Assembly: GCA_029940475.1 (NCBI GenBank)
Contig: JAPYUT010000003.1
Coordinates: forward strand, 62,001-126,000
Direction of reading: 5' to 3'
DNA from: Verrucomicrobiales bacterium
Lineage (GTDB): Bacteria > Verrucomicrobiota > Verrucomicrobiia > Verrucomicrobiales > DEV007
DNA length: 64,000 nt
Shown: in pieces, positions 50,045-59,359 of the stretch
Position numbering within the stretch: the first letter of the stretch is position 1
Layout of the letters: each line of letters opens with the position of its first letter
Made by a program: the position numbers and the translations under genes
Notes under the pieces: model-generated
Seen by the model: only the letters and a program-made list of their open reading frames with translations
What the model was told of the DNA's origin: nothing
The model's database searches: none

Positions 50045-51646
50045 TTACCCGGTTACCGGTTCACGCACCAGCAGGGTATCTTGTGCCGGCATGGAATCAT
50101 TAGGCGAGGGGAAATCGAGGGTGTAGTGCAGTCCGCGGCTTTCATGCCTGCTCTGGGCGCATTCGACAATCAGGCTGGCGGTTTCAACCAGGTTGCGCAG
50201 CTCAAGGAGCTCAGGGCAGATTTTGAAGTTCCAGTAAAATTCCTGGACTTCGCGGCGCAGATTTTGCAGGCGGGTTGAGGCACGCTTGAGCCGCTTGTCG
50301 GTGCGTGCGATTGACACGTAGTCCCACATCAGGCGACGGATTTCATCCCAGTTGTGATAGATGACAACCAGTTCGTCCACGTTTTCAGCATCTCCGCTGA
50401 TCCAATCCGGGACATTATAGCTTTTGGCAATGTCTCCCGGCCGTTGGTGCGTCATGATTCGTTCAAAGGTTCGCGTGGCAACAACGGCACCCTCCAGCAG
50501 TGAATTTGAGGCAAGCCGGTTGGCGCCGTGTAATCCCGTGCAGGCGACTTCGCCAACGGCATAAAGGCCGGCTATGGAGGTAGCCCCATCAATATCGGTT
50601 TGCACGCCGCCGCATTGATAGTGGGCGGCAGGTACAACCGGGATAGGTTGCCTGGCGGCGTCGATGCCAACCGACAGGCAGGTCTCGTAAATATTCGGGA
50701 ATCGCTTTGTGATGTAGTTTTTGCTGCGATGTGCAATGTCGACATAGACGCATGGCCCCCCGGTGCGCTTGATCTCGTGGTCAATGGCCTGTGCCACGAT
50801 GTCCCGCGGTGCGAGGGAGCCCCGCGGGTCATATGCAGCCATGAATTCCTTGCCGTCCCTGCCAATCAGGATGCCGCCCTCGCCACGCACTGCCTCGGAG
50901 ATCAGGAAATTCTTCAGCTCGTGGTGATAGAGGCAGGTGGGATGGAACTGGATGAACTCCATATTGGCCACTGTCGCGCCGGCACGGTAGGCCATTGCAA
51001 TGCCGTCGCCGGTCGCCACTTTCGGGTTTGTGGTGTAAAGATACACACGACCACAGCCACCGGTGCAGAGTATGACCCGGTCGGAGCGGAAAGTGATGAT
51101 TTTGCCGTTTACCTCATCCAGCGCATAGAGACCAACGATGCGGTTCTCTCCCTTGAATCCGAGCTTGGCGGTGGTGACCAGATCAATGGCGAAGTGATTG
51201 TCCAGGATCTCGATGTTTTTCTCGTGACGTGCCGCAGCCAGCAGTTTCTCGGAGATTTCCCTGCCTGTGGTATCCCGGGCATGCAGGATTCGCCGCTGTG
51301 TGTGCCCGCCTTCCTTGCCGAGTGAGAAACTGCCATCCGGTTCACGGTCGAAGTTCACACCCTGTGCAATCATGGCATCGATTGCCGCGGGAGCGGATCT
51401 GACAATGGTGTTCACCACCGTTTCCTCACACAAGCCGGCCCCGGCGTCGATTGTGTCGGCTATGTGCGCCTCAAAGGAATCCTGCGGATCGGCTACACAG
51501 CAGATGCCGCCCTGTGCCCAGGCGGTATTGGAAACTTCCGGGCTGCGCTTTGTCAATACCGCGACCCTGCCGTGTGCGGCTGCCTTGAGTGCAAAACTCA
51601 GGCCGGATACGCCAGTTCCGACGACGATAAAATCGTATTCGCGCAT
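50045..51646 (-). CDS. nadB: L-aspartate oxidase
   Basis: NadB oxidises L-aspartate to iminoaspartate with FAD for NAD synthesis. The 533-residue product has FAD motifs (VVGTGVSGLSFALKA, AWAQGGICCVADPQDSF), the active-site region EFIQFHPTCLYH, the PRDIVAQAI segment and GLYAVGEVACTGLHGANRLASNSLLEG. It is close in length to E. coli NadB. nadA and nadC are not nearby. It converges on the exporter gene with 21 bases between them and no terminator I can see. Confidence 0.93.
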   Translation of the reverse strand: MREYDFIVVGTGVSGLSFALKAAAHGRVAVLTKRSPEVSNTAWAQGGICCVADPQDSFEAHIADTIDAGAGLCEETVVNTIVRSAPAAIDAMIAQGVNFDREPDGSFSLGKEGGHTQRRILHARDTTGREISEKLLAAARHEKNIEILDNHFAIDLVTTAKLGFKGENRIVGLYALDEVNGKIITFRSDRVILCTGGCGRVYLYTTNPKVATGDGIAMAYRAGATVANMEFIQFHPTCLYHHELKNFLISEAVRGEGGILIGRDGKEFMAAYDPRGSLAPRDIVAQAIDHEIKRTGGPCVYVDIAHRSKNYITKRFPNIYETCLSVGIDAARQPIPVVPAAHYQCGGVQTDIDGATSIAGLYAVGEVACTGLHGANRLASNSLLEGAVVATRTFERIMTHQRPGDIAKSYNVPDWISGDAENVDELVVIYHNWDEIRRLMWDYVSIARTDKRLKRASTRLQNLRREVQEFYWNFKICPELLELRNLVETASLIVECAQSRHESRGLHYTLDFPSPNDSMPAQDTLLVREPVTG

Positions 51647-51745
51647 GTGGGAGGAAACTGCCAGATGGTATTAATAAAACATTAATCGGGGGAATTGTCA
51701 GTGACTATTCAATACTGATACGGAGCTTTTAATGCCAGGGTCAGG

Positions 51746-52585
51746 TTAAGTGATCGCATCGATTTCAATATTGTCGATGAGCCTTGTCTTGCCAAAGCAT
51801 ACCGCCGTGGCGGCAAGTGCCGGGCGGTCAATGGTTTGCATTTCCTGCATTGTCCCGCGGTCCACGACCTGTAGATAGGTAATTGTCCCAAGAGGCGCCT
51901 CCCTGGCGATGATGTCGCCGGCTTCCTTGATTCTTGCCGAGGTTTCCGGTGTTGTGTCCTTCTTTAATTTGAGCAGTGCTTTACGTATTGCCGGGGCCTG
52001 GGCACGTTGTTCTGCGTCCAGGTAGCGGTTGCGCGAGCTCATGGCCAGGCCGTCTGCCTCGCGCACGGTTTCCGCGCCGATGATCCTGACCGGGAGCTTC
52101 AGCTCACGTGTCATTCTGCTGATCACCGCGAGTTGTTGATAATCTTTTTTCCCGAACACGGCGATGTCGGGTTTTATCAGTTCGAAGAGTTTTTTGACTA
52201 CCGTGCAAACGCCATCAAAATGCCCGGGGCGGGTTGGGCCGCACAGGGTTTTGATGAGCTTGGTATCGGCGGTGATTTCCGGGGAATCCTCATGGTATAT
52301 CTCCGCTACGGATGGATGGAACACAATATCAGCCCCGGCCGCGGCACACAGGGAGCAATCCTCATCAAGCGTACGCGGGTAGGCTTCAAAGTCCTCCCCT
52401 GGACCGAATTGGGTGGGATTAATGAAGATTGATACGATCAGTGATCCGCTTTTCCCGGCGAGACGGCGCCCGTAGCTGATGAGTTTGCCATGCCCGGCAT
52501 GAAGCGCTCCCATGGTAGGCACCAGGACACACGGCTTGCCGTTATCACGGCTGCGCATGTCTTTGGCATTATCAATGACGATCAC
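51746..52585 (-). CDS. panC: pantothenate synthetase
   Basis: PanC joins pantoate and beta-alanine with ATP, the last step of pantothenate synthesis. The 279-residue product has VPTMGALHAGHGKLI with the HxGH-like nucleotide motif, IFINPTQFGPGEDF, VFGKKDYQQL and the SSRNRYL KMSKS-like loop. The start is the least certain part: GTG at 52585 begins the protein just before its first strand, and TTG at 52642 is an alternative. It is divergent from the glutathione peroxidase gene. Confidence 0.9.
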   Translation of the reverse strand: MIVIDNAKDMRSRDNGKPCVLVPTMGALHAGHGKLISYGRRLAGKSGSLIVSIFINPTQFGPGEDFEAYPRTLDEDCSLCAAAGADIVFHPSVAEIYHEDSPEITADTKLIKTLCGPTRPGHFDGVCTVVKKLFELIKPDIAVFGKKDYQQLAVISRMTRELKLPVRIIGAETVREADGLAMSSRNRYLDAEQRAQAPAIRKALLKLKKDTTPETSARIKEAGDIIAREAPLGTITYLQVVDRGTMQEMQTIDRPALAATAVCFGKTRLIDNIEIDAIT

Positions 52586-52705
52586 AATAACCGGATACTG
52601 TCTGAAGGAGCATGATGCAACAAGCGCAGGTTTTGTCAGCAAGGTGATTTTCGGAGTGTTGGTTTTTTGGTTGCAAAGGGTTTGATATATCGGTTTTTTA
52701 TAGGT

Positions 52706-53305
52706 ATGAAATTTTCCAGCTTATTCTCGAGTATCTTGGCCCTGTTTATTTGTCCGTTTGTTTCTGCCGGGGAAGGATCGTCAACGCCGGCGACAGGAAA
52801 TGAGAAAATCGGCAGCGCGCTGCGCTTCAAGGCAAAGAACATCAAGGGCAAGGAGGTCGACCTTGCCGATTACCAGGGGAATGTTGTGCTTTTCGTGAAT
52901 GTCGCCAGCAAGTGTGGGCTTACACCGCAGTATGAGCAGTTGCAGGCACTGCATAAAAAATTCTCAGGCAGGGGCCTGAGGGTGTTGGGTTTCCCGGCCA
53001 ACCAGTTCGGCAAGCAGGAGCCGGGGACTGACTCTGAGATCAGCGTTTTCTGCAAAGAGAACTATGATGTCAGCTTTGACATGTTCTCCAAGGTGGTGGT
53101 CAAGGGGGAGGGAATTTGCGGACTGTATCGGCACTTGACCTCCAGTGATGCCAAACCAAAAGGCAAAGGCGGCATTTCATGGAATTTCGAGAAGGTGCTT
53201 GTCGGTAGGGACGGTGAGGTCAGGGCACGTTTTTCACCGCGGACAAAACCTGACTCAAAAGCATTTATTGCTGCCGTTGAGGCCGCGCTGACAGCTGCAA
53301 AATAA
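52706..53305 (+). CDS. exported glutathione peroxidase family protein
   Basis: The 199-residue product has a signal peptide (residues 1-20, cleavage near VSA). It is a thioredoxin-fold peroxidase: NVASKCGLTPQYEQL with the peroxidatic Cys in place of selenocysteine, FPANQFGKQEPG with the Gln, and ISWNFEKVLVGRDG with the Trp/Asn of the active site. It probably reduces hydroperoxides outside the cytoplasm with a thioredoxin-type donor. The ATG at 52706 fits the signal peptide better than the upstream GTG start at 52667. It is divergent from panC. Confidence 0.88.
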   Translation: MKFSSLFSSILALFICPFVSAGEGSSTPATGNEKIGSALRFKAKNIKGKEVDLADYQGNVVLFVNVASKCGLTPQYEQLQALHKKFSGRGLRVLGFPANQFGKQEPGTDSEISVFCKENYDVSFDMFSKVVVKGEGICGLYRHLTSSDAKPKGKGGISWNFEKVLVGRDGEVRARFSPRTKPDSKAFIAAVEAALTAAK

Positions 53306-53529
53306 CGATTTATCCGAATGGCAGTCGATGGGCGCCGGGTTAGCCGGCTGTCATTTCCCATGGCTTGGAACGCGAAGTGATGACTCTCGAGGCAAGGCTG
53401 TGTGCCGGCCATCCCGAAGCAACAGCGGCTGGCTTGCAACAAAGTTCTAATAAAACACTGCTCTCCTCGTTATTAGGTGAAATTGCAGGGGCATCCTGAA
53501 GAAGCAATCAACCGGAATCAGAAAAAGAC

Positions 53530-54798
53530 ATGAACAGAAAACTCATGAAATCCATCCGCGGAGGCGTTGCCCTCCTGTTTACCGCATCTGCGCTTGCCGT
53601 TTTGCCCGCAGGAGCTGAGCCGCCTGCTGATATCAGTGCTGTTGCCGAAGGCAATAACCGATTTGCACTCAAGCTTTACCAGCAGTTGAACGACCAGGAA
53701 GGCAACCTGTTCCTTTCGCCTTACAGCATCTCCACCGCCCTGGCCATGACCTATGCCGGGGCGCGGGGCGCAACGGCAGCTGAAATGGCCAAAACCCTTG
53801 ATTTCAACCTGCCACAGGATGAGCTGCACGCCGCCTTTTCAGGGCTTAAGTCGGGCTTGCAGGGAGCCGGAGTGAAAGGTGGAGTGGAACTGGCGATTGC
53901 CAATGCCCTGTGGCCGCACAAGGACTACCCATTCCGGCAGGACTACGTTGATTTAATCGTGAAAAGCTATGATTCAGCCGGCCAGGGACTGGACTACGGC
54001 AAGCCGGAAGTGGCCCGCGGCATCATCAATGGCTGGGTGGAGAAGCAAACCCGGGAAAAGATCAAGGATCTCATTCCCGAGGGTGTCATCGATACCCTGA
54101 CCCGCATGGTGCTCACCAACGCGATCTACTTCAAGGGCAACTGGGCGAGTGAGTTCAAGGAGAAATCCACCCGCGAGATGCCCTTCAAGGTCAGCCCGGA
54201 AAGAACAGTCAAGACCCCGATGATGTTCCAGAAAGGGAAGTTTGGCTATTATCAGGATGCGGATGTGCAGGTGCTCGAGATGCCCTACAAGGGAGAGCAG
54301 GTTTCCATGTTTGTCCTGTTGCCCAACCAGGGTGGTGCGGGTTTGCGCCGTCCGGCAACCCCACCCGGGGAAAAGAGAACCCTTGCTGACCTGGAAAAAA
54401 TGCTGACTCCGGCCAAGCTCTCGGAGTGGCTGGGAAAGGTGCGCCGAAGCAAGGTTGATACCTGGTTTCCAAAGTTCAAGATGACCTCTGAGTTCAGCTT
54501 GTCCCGGAATTTGCAGGCTTTGGGCATGAGGAAGGCTTTCGGTGATGCCGACTTCTCCGGCATGGACGGCAGCAGGAGGCTTTACCTGAGTGCGGTGCTC
54601 CACAAGGCCTTCGTGGAAGTCAATGAGGAGGGCACCGAGGCCGCCGCCGCCACCGCCGCAGTCGTTGGCTTGAGATCCGCTCGCCCGATGGGTCCGCGTT
54701 TCCGTGCTGATCATCCTTTTATTTATCTCATTCGCGACAAGGCCACCGGCAGCATCCTGTTCCTTGGCCGTTATGTGACACCACCTGAGGCGCAATAG
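53530..54798 (+). CDS. secreted serpin (inhibitory-type, P1 Arg predicted)
   Basis: The 422-residue product has a signal peptide (about residues 1-29) and a full serpin fold: NLFLSPYSISTALAMTYAGARG near the start, TNAIYFKGNW, and the C-terminal HPFIYLIRD, SILFLGRY. The hinge EEGTEAAAAT (366-375) has the small residues needed for loop insertion, so it should be inhibitory. Counting as in alpha-1-antitrypsin, P1 is Arg382 and P1' Ser383 (GLRS), which predicts trypsin-like target proteases. No such protease is encoded next to it. Bacterial serpins are uncommon and may protect against host or competitor proteases. Converges on murJ. Confidence 0.88.
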   Translation: MNRKLMKSIRGGVALLFTASALAVLPAGAEPPADISAVAEGNNRFALKLYQQLNDQEGNLFLSPYSISTALAMTYAGARGATAAEMAKTLDFNLPQDELHAAFSGLKSGLQGAGVKGGVELAIANALWPHKDYPFRQDYVDLIVKSYDSAGQGLDYGKPEVARGIINGWVEKQTREKIKDLIPEGVIDTLTRMVLTNAIYFKGNWASEFKEKSTREMPFKVSPERTVKTPMMFQKGKFGYYQDADVQVLEMPYKGEQVSMFVLLPNQGGAGLRRPATPPGEKRTLADLEKMLTPAKLSEWLGKVRRSKVDTWFPKFKMTSEFSLSRNLQALGMRKAFGDADFSGMDGSRRLYLSAVLHKAFVEVNEEGTEAAAATAAVVGLRSARPMGPRFRADHPFIYLIRDKATGSILFLGRYVTPPEAQ

Positions 54799-54805
54799 CC
54801 TTTCA

Positions 54806-54829
54806 ACCAGGCGGTGATTAACGCCTGGT
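54806..54829. terminator. hairpin between convergent serpin and murJ genes
   Basis: A perfect 8-bp GC-rich stem (54806-54813 with 54822-54829) closes an 8-base loop in the gap between two convergent genes and covers the murJ stop. No T tract follows on either strand. Confidence 0.5.
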
Positions 54830-56371
54830 GAAACCGGCCTTTATCGCCTGCATGCTGGTTGCCTTCAGGACAATGGCGGCGGTGAAGTAGACAGCGACCC
54901 CGGCAAGGATCAGCATTGCGAGGCCCAGTGCCCTAAAGAGAGTTCCCCCCTCAAACCAGTTGCCTGTCATCTGGTGCATCCCCCACAGGGCTGCTCCCAT
55001 GAGCAGGGCGGCAAGCAGCATCCTGGGTAGCCGGAGCAGGGTCTTGCTGTCCGGTTTCCAAAAGCCGCGCAGGCCGCGAACCAGCAGGGCCACATTGACC
55101 CATGCGCTGATTGCCGTGGCAATTGCGATGCCAACATGTCCGAAAAAGGGAAACAGGGCGAGTGAGCAGGCAATGTTCACGGCAACGGTGATCAATGCCA
55201 TGATCATTGGTCGCCTGGTATCCTCCCGGGCGAAGTAGCCGGGTTGCAGTACCCTGACAAGGACATAGCCGGGAAGGCCCACGGCAAAGCCGGCGAGTGC
55301 CGCGGCGGTTTGCCTGGTGCTCACGGCGTTGAATTCCCCACGCTCAAAGATGGTACTGATGATTGGCACCGGGATGACCAGCATGGCTACCGCGGCGGGC
55401 AGCGTGAGGAGCATGGCGAAATCCATGCCGTGGGTAATGCTGTCGGTTGCCCCCGCCTGGTCACCGCCACGCAGCTTGCGGGTGATTTCCGGCAGTAATA
55501 CCACGCCAAAGGCGATGCCGATCATGCCAAGCGGCAGCTGGTAGATACGGTCAGAGTAGTAGAGGTAGGAGAGTGCCCCGTCCTGTGTTGAGGCGATGAT
55601 GGTACCTACCAGCAGGTTGAGTTGCTGGATGCCCGCGGCCAGAATCCCGGGAATCATCAGGATGAATAAGCGCCTGATTCGCGGAGTGATTTTCGGGGTA
55701 ACAAGACGAATACGGATGCCTTTACGCCAGCAGGTGAGGTAGAGGGCGGCCAATTGCACGAAGCCGGCGATGAACACCGCCCATGAGATGACATGCCCGA
55801 TCTCGCGGAACTCCCCGGTCAACCCGAGGGCAGGCACCACAAAGAGCAGGGCGGTAATGAAGATGATGTTGAGGAGCACCGGCGCGAAAGCCGGCATCGC
55901 GAATATCCTGAGCGTGTTGAGTGTGCCGCTCAAGTGTGCAGAGAGCGCCATGCACAGCAGGTAGCTGAACATGATGCGGGCGAGGGTTACCGTGGTTTCG
56001 AATTTTTCCGGGTCTTCATAGAAACCATGGGCAAAAACCCACATAATTGCGGGCATGGCCGGGATGGCAACCAGGGTCCCAAGCGTCAACACAAGTGCCA
56101 GCACAGTGAAAGCCCGGCAGGCAAACTGCTCGGCGGCGGCATGGTCGGTTTCCTCAAGTTCCCGTGCAAAGAGCGGGACGTAGGCGGAGTTGAAGGCGCC
56201 TTCGCCGAAGATCCGTCGAAACATGTTCGGGAAACGAAAAGCGGCGACAAAGGCATCGGCGGCTCCTCCCGTCCCTAGGTAGCGGCCAATAAGGATCTCG
56301 CGCACAAGGCCAAGCACCCGGCTTATCAGCGTGAAACCGCTGACGGTTGCCATGGATTTCAGCATCGTCAT
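54818..56371 (-). CDS. murJ: lipid II flippase MurJ (MviN)
   Basis: The 517-residue product has about 13-14 hydrophobic helices of the MATE-like MOP superfamily. It starts with the MurJ pattern GFTLISRVLGLVREILIGRYLG, followed by FRFPNMFRRIFGEGAFNSAYVP, and later YYSDRIYQLPLGMIGIAFGVVLLPEITR. It flips lipid II across the inner membrane for peptidoglycan synthesis. The length matches the family. It is monocistronic in this window. Confidence 0.93.
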   Translation of the reverse strand: MTMLKSMATVSGFTLISRVLGLVREILIGRYLGTGGAADAFVAAFRFPNMFRRIFGEGAFNSAYVPLFARELEETDHAAAEQFACRAFTVLALVLTLGTLVAIPAMPAIMWVFAHGFYEDPEKFETTVTLARIMFSYLLCMALSAHLSGTLNTLRIFAMPAFAPVLLNIIFITALLFVVPALGLTGEFREIGHVISWAVFIAGFVQLAALYLTCWRKGIRIRLVTPKITPRIRRLFILMIPGILAAGIQQLNLLVGTIIASTQDGALSYLYYSDRIYQLPLGMIGIAFGVVLLPEITRKLRGGDQAGATDSITHGMDFAMLLTLPAAVAMLVIPVPIISTIFERGEFNAVSTRQTAAALAGFAVGLPGYVLVRVLQPGYFAREDTRRPMIMALITVAVNIACSLALFPFFGHVGIAIATAISAWVNVALLVRGLRGFWKPDSKTLLRLPRMLLAALLMGAALWGMHQMTGNWFEGGTLFRALGLAMLILAGVAVYFTAAIVLKATSMQAIKAGFTRR

Positions 56372-56501
56372 TGATGGTGCATTATAGGGCTGATGTCAGG
56401 AGCCTGGAAACTGCAGGACCGGGACAGGGAAACGTCCTGCAGGTGGTGGGCCTTTCATCTTTTTGATCATAATGGCCAGCAAATCCATTTCCCGGTATTT
56501 G

Positions 56502-57536
56502 TTACTTTGTGGCTGCCCGGCGGAGACGGTCCTGAATGGCGAGCCCAACACCGCGCTCGGGGACGGGTTCAGCGATGATGGTGTCGGCGCCGCATTCATC
56601 AAGCTTGCGCAGAGCAAAGAAGAAGCGCACTGCGGCTTCGGGCAGTTTGCCAGATCCCGGGCTGAGTATTTCCACGGCGTGCCAGGGGTGCAGGTCAATG
56701 TAGCCGTCCTTTGGCTGCCCCCTGTAACTGAGCATGGCATAGCGCCTGCCGGGTTCCGGCTTGAAGTCCCCGGGCTTTGCAAGCAGTTGCAATGAGGTTT
56801 GCGGTGCGTAATGGCTCGAGAGTTGACCGGGAGCTTCGGGCTTTCCGTCGGGTGGTGATAATTGCCCTGCGGCTATCACTTTACCGAACTTTTTCAGCAT
56901 CTCGACGGTCACCGGGCCGGGACGCAGCAGGTGGATAAAAGGCTTTGGCTTGCCGCTGGCCTCTACACGGATGATGGTTGATTCCATGCCGCTGGAGCAG
57001 GCGCCACTGTCGATGATCAGCGGGATGCGACCGGACAACTCGGTCATTACCGCTGAGCTGGAGGTGGGCGATATGCTGCCAAAGCGGTTGGCACTGGGGG
57101 CTGCGAGTGGAGTTCCGAGCTCTTTAATCACGGCTTTAAATATCGGGTGGTTACTGCAGCGCACGGCGACAGTGTCGAGCCCGGCAGTGACAATGTCAGG
57201 CACTGCAGCGATCCTTGGCAGCACAAAAGTCAGTGGCCCCGGCCAGAACTCAGCGATCAGGATTTTAACCGTGTCAGCAACATCTGCGGGCAATTCGGCA
57301 ACAGTTTCGAGCATTGTCCTTCCCGAGACATGGACAATGAGCGGGTCGAATCCCGGGCGTTGCTTGGCCTCGAATACCGATGCGCAGGCCGTGGCGTTGA
57401 ATGCGCAGGCGGCGAGACCGTAAACAGTTTCTGTAGGCAGGGCCACGATTTGTCCCAGGTGCAGACGGTTAGCCGCCTCCGAAACAGCCGAACGGATTTG
57501 TTCAGGTGAACCGGCATCAAGTATTACAGTTTCCAT
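56502..57536 (-). CDS. L-threonylcarbamoyladenylate synthase (Sua5-type)
   Basis: The 344-residue enzyme makes threonylcarbamoyl-AMP for the t6A37 modification of tRNA. The N-terminal YrdC/TsaC domain shows VALPTETVYGLAACA, FEAKQRPGFDPLIVHV with the KQRP motif, and APSANRFGSISPT. A C-terminal Sua5 domain (from about residue 225) with SSHYAPQ makes it the longer Sua5 form rather than TsaC. The frame opens 33 codons upstream; the ATG at 57536 is a better start because upstream codons lack similarity. It is divergent from aroK. Confidence 0.9.
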   Translation of the reverse strand: METVILDAGSPEQIRSAVSEAANRLHLGQIVALPTETVYGLAACAFNATACASVFEAKQRPGFDPLIVHVSGRTMLETVAELPADVADTVKILIAEFWPGPLTFVLPRIAAVPDIVTAGLDTVAVRCSNHPIFKAVIKELGTPLAAPSANRFGSISPTSSSAVMTELSGRIPLIIDSGACSSGMESTIIRVEASGKPKPFIHLLRPGPVTVEMLKKFGKVIAAGQLSPPDGKPEAPGQLSSHYAPQTSLQLLAKPGDFKPEPGRRYAMLSYRGQPKDGYIDLHPWHAVEILSPGSGKLPEAAVRFFFALRKLDECGADTIIAEPVPERGVGLAIQDRLRRAATK

Positions 57537-57641
57537 CCCTTGGGTTGCGTTTAACCATCCCGAATCGACGGGACGCGTCAATAACGCACAGGCTGGGCTA
57601 ATTGTTGCGCACGGCGGGTGGCGTCGTAAATTCAACCCCTC

Positions 57642-58190
57642 ATGGCAGAGATTATCCGCAGAACCCCGATGAACCTTATCCTGATAGGATTTATGGCCAC
57701 AGGGAAATCCACTGTGGGCCGGGTATTGGCGCGTGGCCTTGGATTTGAGCCGGTGGACACTGATGCCATCATTGCCCGGCGGGCCGGCAAGCCGATTACC
57801 GGGATTTTCGAGGATCTGGGTGAGGAGGGGTTTCGCGGCATTGAATCGGAGGTTCTGCAGGGGCTGTTGAGCCGTGAACGCCTGGTGATTTCAACAGGTG
57901 GCGGGATTGTTACCCGTGAGGAGAATATTAAGGATCTACGTTCACTGGGAATGGTCATCTGGCTAAATGCCAGTGTTGATGCCATTATCGCGCGGGTGGT
58001 CGATAATGATGAGCGTCCCCTGCTGCAGACGGATGATCCGAGGAAGAGCGTGGAGGAACTTTTGGAACAGCGTCTGGATATGTATAAGGAGGCTGCTGAC
58101 GAGAGAATTGATATTGATAACCTGAGCTGCGATGAACTGGCATACGGGATTGCTGAAAGTGCCCGCCTCTGGTTTGCAGGAAATAATTGA
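57642..58190 (+). CDS. aroK: shikimate kinase
   Basis: AroK phosphorylates shikimate in the pathway to chorismate, the substrate of PabB also in this window. The 182-residue product has GFMATGKSTVGRVLA (Walker A), the DTDAIIARRAG shikimate-binding DTD motif, STGGGIV and DERPLL with the LID arginine. An ATG nine codons downstream (57669) is an alternative start closer to the Walker A. The end is followed by queG after 3 bases, so the two are likely one operon. Confidence 0.92.
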   Translation: MAEIIRRTPMNLILIGFMATGKSTVGRVLARGLGFEPVDTDAIIARRAGKPITGIFEDLGEEGFRGIESEVLQGLLSRERLVISTGGGIVTREENIKDLRSLGMVIWLNASVDAIIARVVDNDERPLLQTDDPRKSVEELLEQRLDMYKEAADERIDIDNLSCDELAYGIAESARLWFAGNN

Positions 58191-58193
58191 ACG

Positions 58194-59246
58194 ATGCCAG
58201 TGACGCTTGAGGACAGGGTAAGGTCAATTGCCTCGGGTTTGGGCTTTGAGGACTGCCGCTTCACTCCTGCAGGCAAGGCGGCACACGCCGACGTGTTCCA
58301 GTCCTGGATCGATGCGGGAGAGCACGGTGACATGGAGTGGATGCAGAAATCCCCGGAGCGACGCAAGGATCCCCGCCTGCTGGTTGAGGGGGCCAAAACG
58401 GTCATTGTCCTGGCGCTGAATTATTTCCCGGGAGAAGATCCGGTCGCAAAGGATTTATCGCCCGGGATGCGTCCCGGCCGGTTTGCCAGATATGCAACGG
58501 GAAGCGATTATCATTTGGTGATTGACAGGAAGCTCAAGGCATTTTCCCGGGAACTGGAAGCACTGGGAGGAGTGCAACGTTTTTATGTTGATTACGGGCC
58601 GGTTCTGGAGCGGGATTTTGCCACTGATGCGGGATTGGGATGGAGTGGAAAGAGCACGATGCAGATTCACCCGAAGCTTGGGACATGGTTTTTCCTGGCC
58701 GAGTTGGTGACGACTCTGGAGCTTAAGGCTGACCAACCGATGCCCGATCGCTGCGGCAAATGCACCGCCTGTGTGGACTGCTGCCCGACGGCGGCAATCA
58801 CCTCGCCGCATCACCTTGATGCGCGTCGCTGTATTTCCTACCTTACCATTGAGCATCTCGGCCCGATTCCCGGGGAGTTCCGTGAGGCGATTGGTGACAG
58901 GGTATTCGGTTGCGATGACTGCCTTGAGGTATGTCCATGGAATCGTTTTGCCAGGGCTTCCGAAGAATCACAGTTTGCTGCGCGGGATTTTACCGGGTGG
59001 CCGTTACGTAAGTTCCTGGCAATTAACGAGGAGGTTTTCCATGCCTTGTTCCGGCAGTCGCCGGTGAAGCGCATCGGCAGGGAGCGTCTCCTGCGCAATG
59101 TCTGCGTGGCACTGGGCAACGTGGGTGATACGTCTGATCTGCCGGCGCTCAGGAATACTGCTGAGAGCGAGGAAGAGCTTGTTGCCGAGCATGCCCGCTG
59201 GGCGATTGATTGCATTACGGGAAGGTTTGCATCCGCTTACAATTAG
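58194..59246 (+). CDS. queG: epoxyqueuosine reductase
   Basis: QueG reduces epoxyqueuosine to queuosine in tRNA using a cobalamin cofactor and two [4Fe-4S] clusters. The 350-residue product has the N-terminal cobalamin-binding domain (DYHLVIDRKLKAF, DYGPVLERDFA), GWSGKSTMQIHP, and the two cluster motifs CGKCTACVDCCP and CDDCLEVCPWN. The C-terminal helical repeat domain follows. It is 3 bases after aroK, so the two are co-transcribed. Followed by a 113-base gap before the large repeat protein. Confidence 0.92.
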   Translation: MPVTLEDRVRSIASGLGFEDCRFTPAGKAAHADVFQSWIDAGEHGDMEWMQKSPERRKDPRLLVEGAKTVIVLALNYFPGEDPVAKDLSPGMRPGRFARYATGSDYHLVIDRKLKAFSRELEALGGVQRFYVDYGPVLERDFATDAGLGWSGKSTMQIHPKLGTWFFLAELVTTLELKADQPMPDRCGKCTACVDCCPTAAITSPHHLDARRCISYLTIEHLGPIPGEFREAIGDRVFGCDDCLEVCPWNRFARASEESQFAARDFTGWPLRKFLAINEEVFHALFRQSPVKRIGRERLLRNVCVALGNVGDTSDLPALRNTAESEEELVAEHARWAIDCITGRFASAYN

Positions 59247-59359
59247 CGGCGTTGATCCCGGCATTCAGGAGAAAAACTGCGGGTTCTTGCAATTGCCTGA
59301 TGCCTGAACGACCTTATGCTCGCACTTAATTGTTTTTCTTTTTAGTGTTCCCCCGCCTG

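Noticed and set aside
50600-51325. 241-codon open frame antisense to nadB
   Set aside because: NadB signatures cover the opposite strand throughout; the antisense product lacks any family pattern.
53974-54795. 273-codon open frame antisense to the serpin gene
   Set aside because: The plus-strand frame has a complete serpin; the antisense product has no recognisable fold or motif and is a codon-bias shadow.
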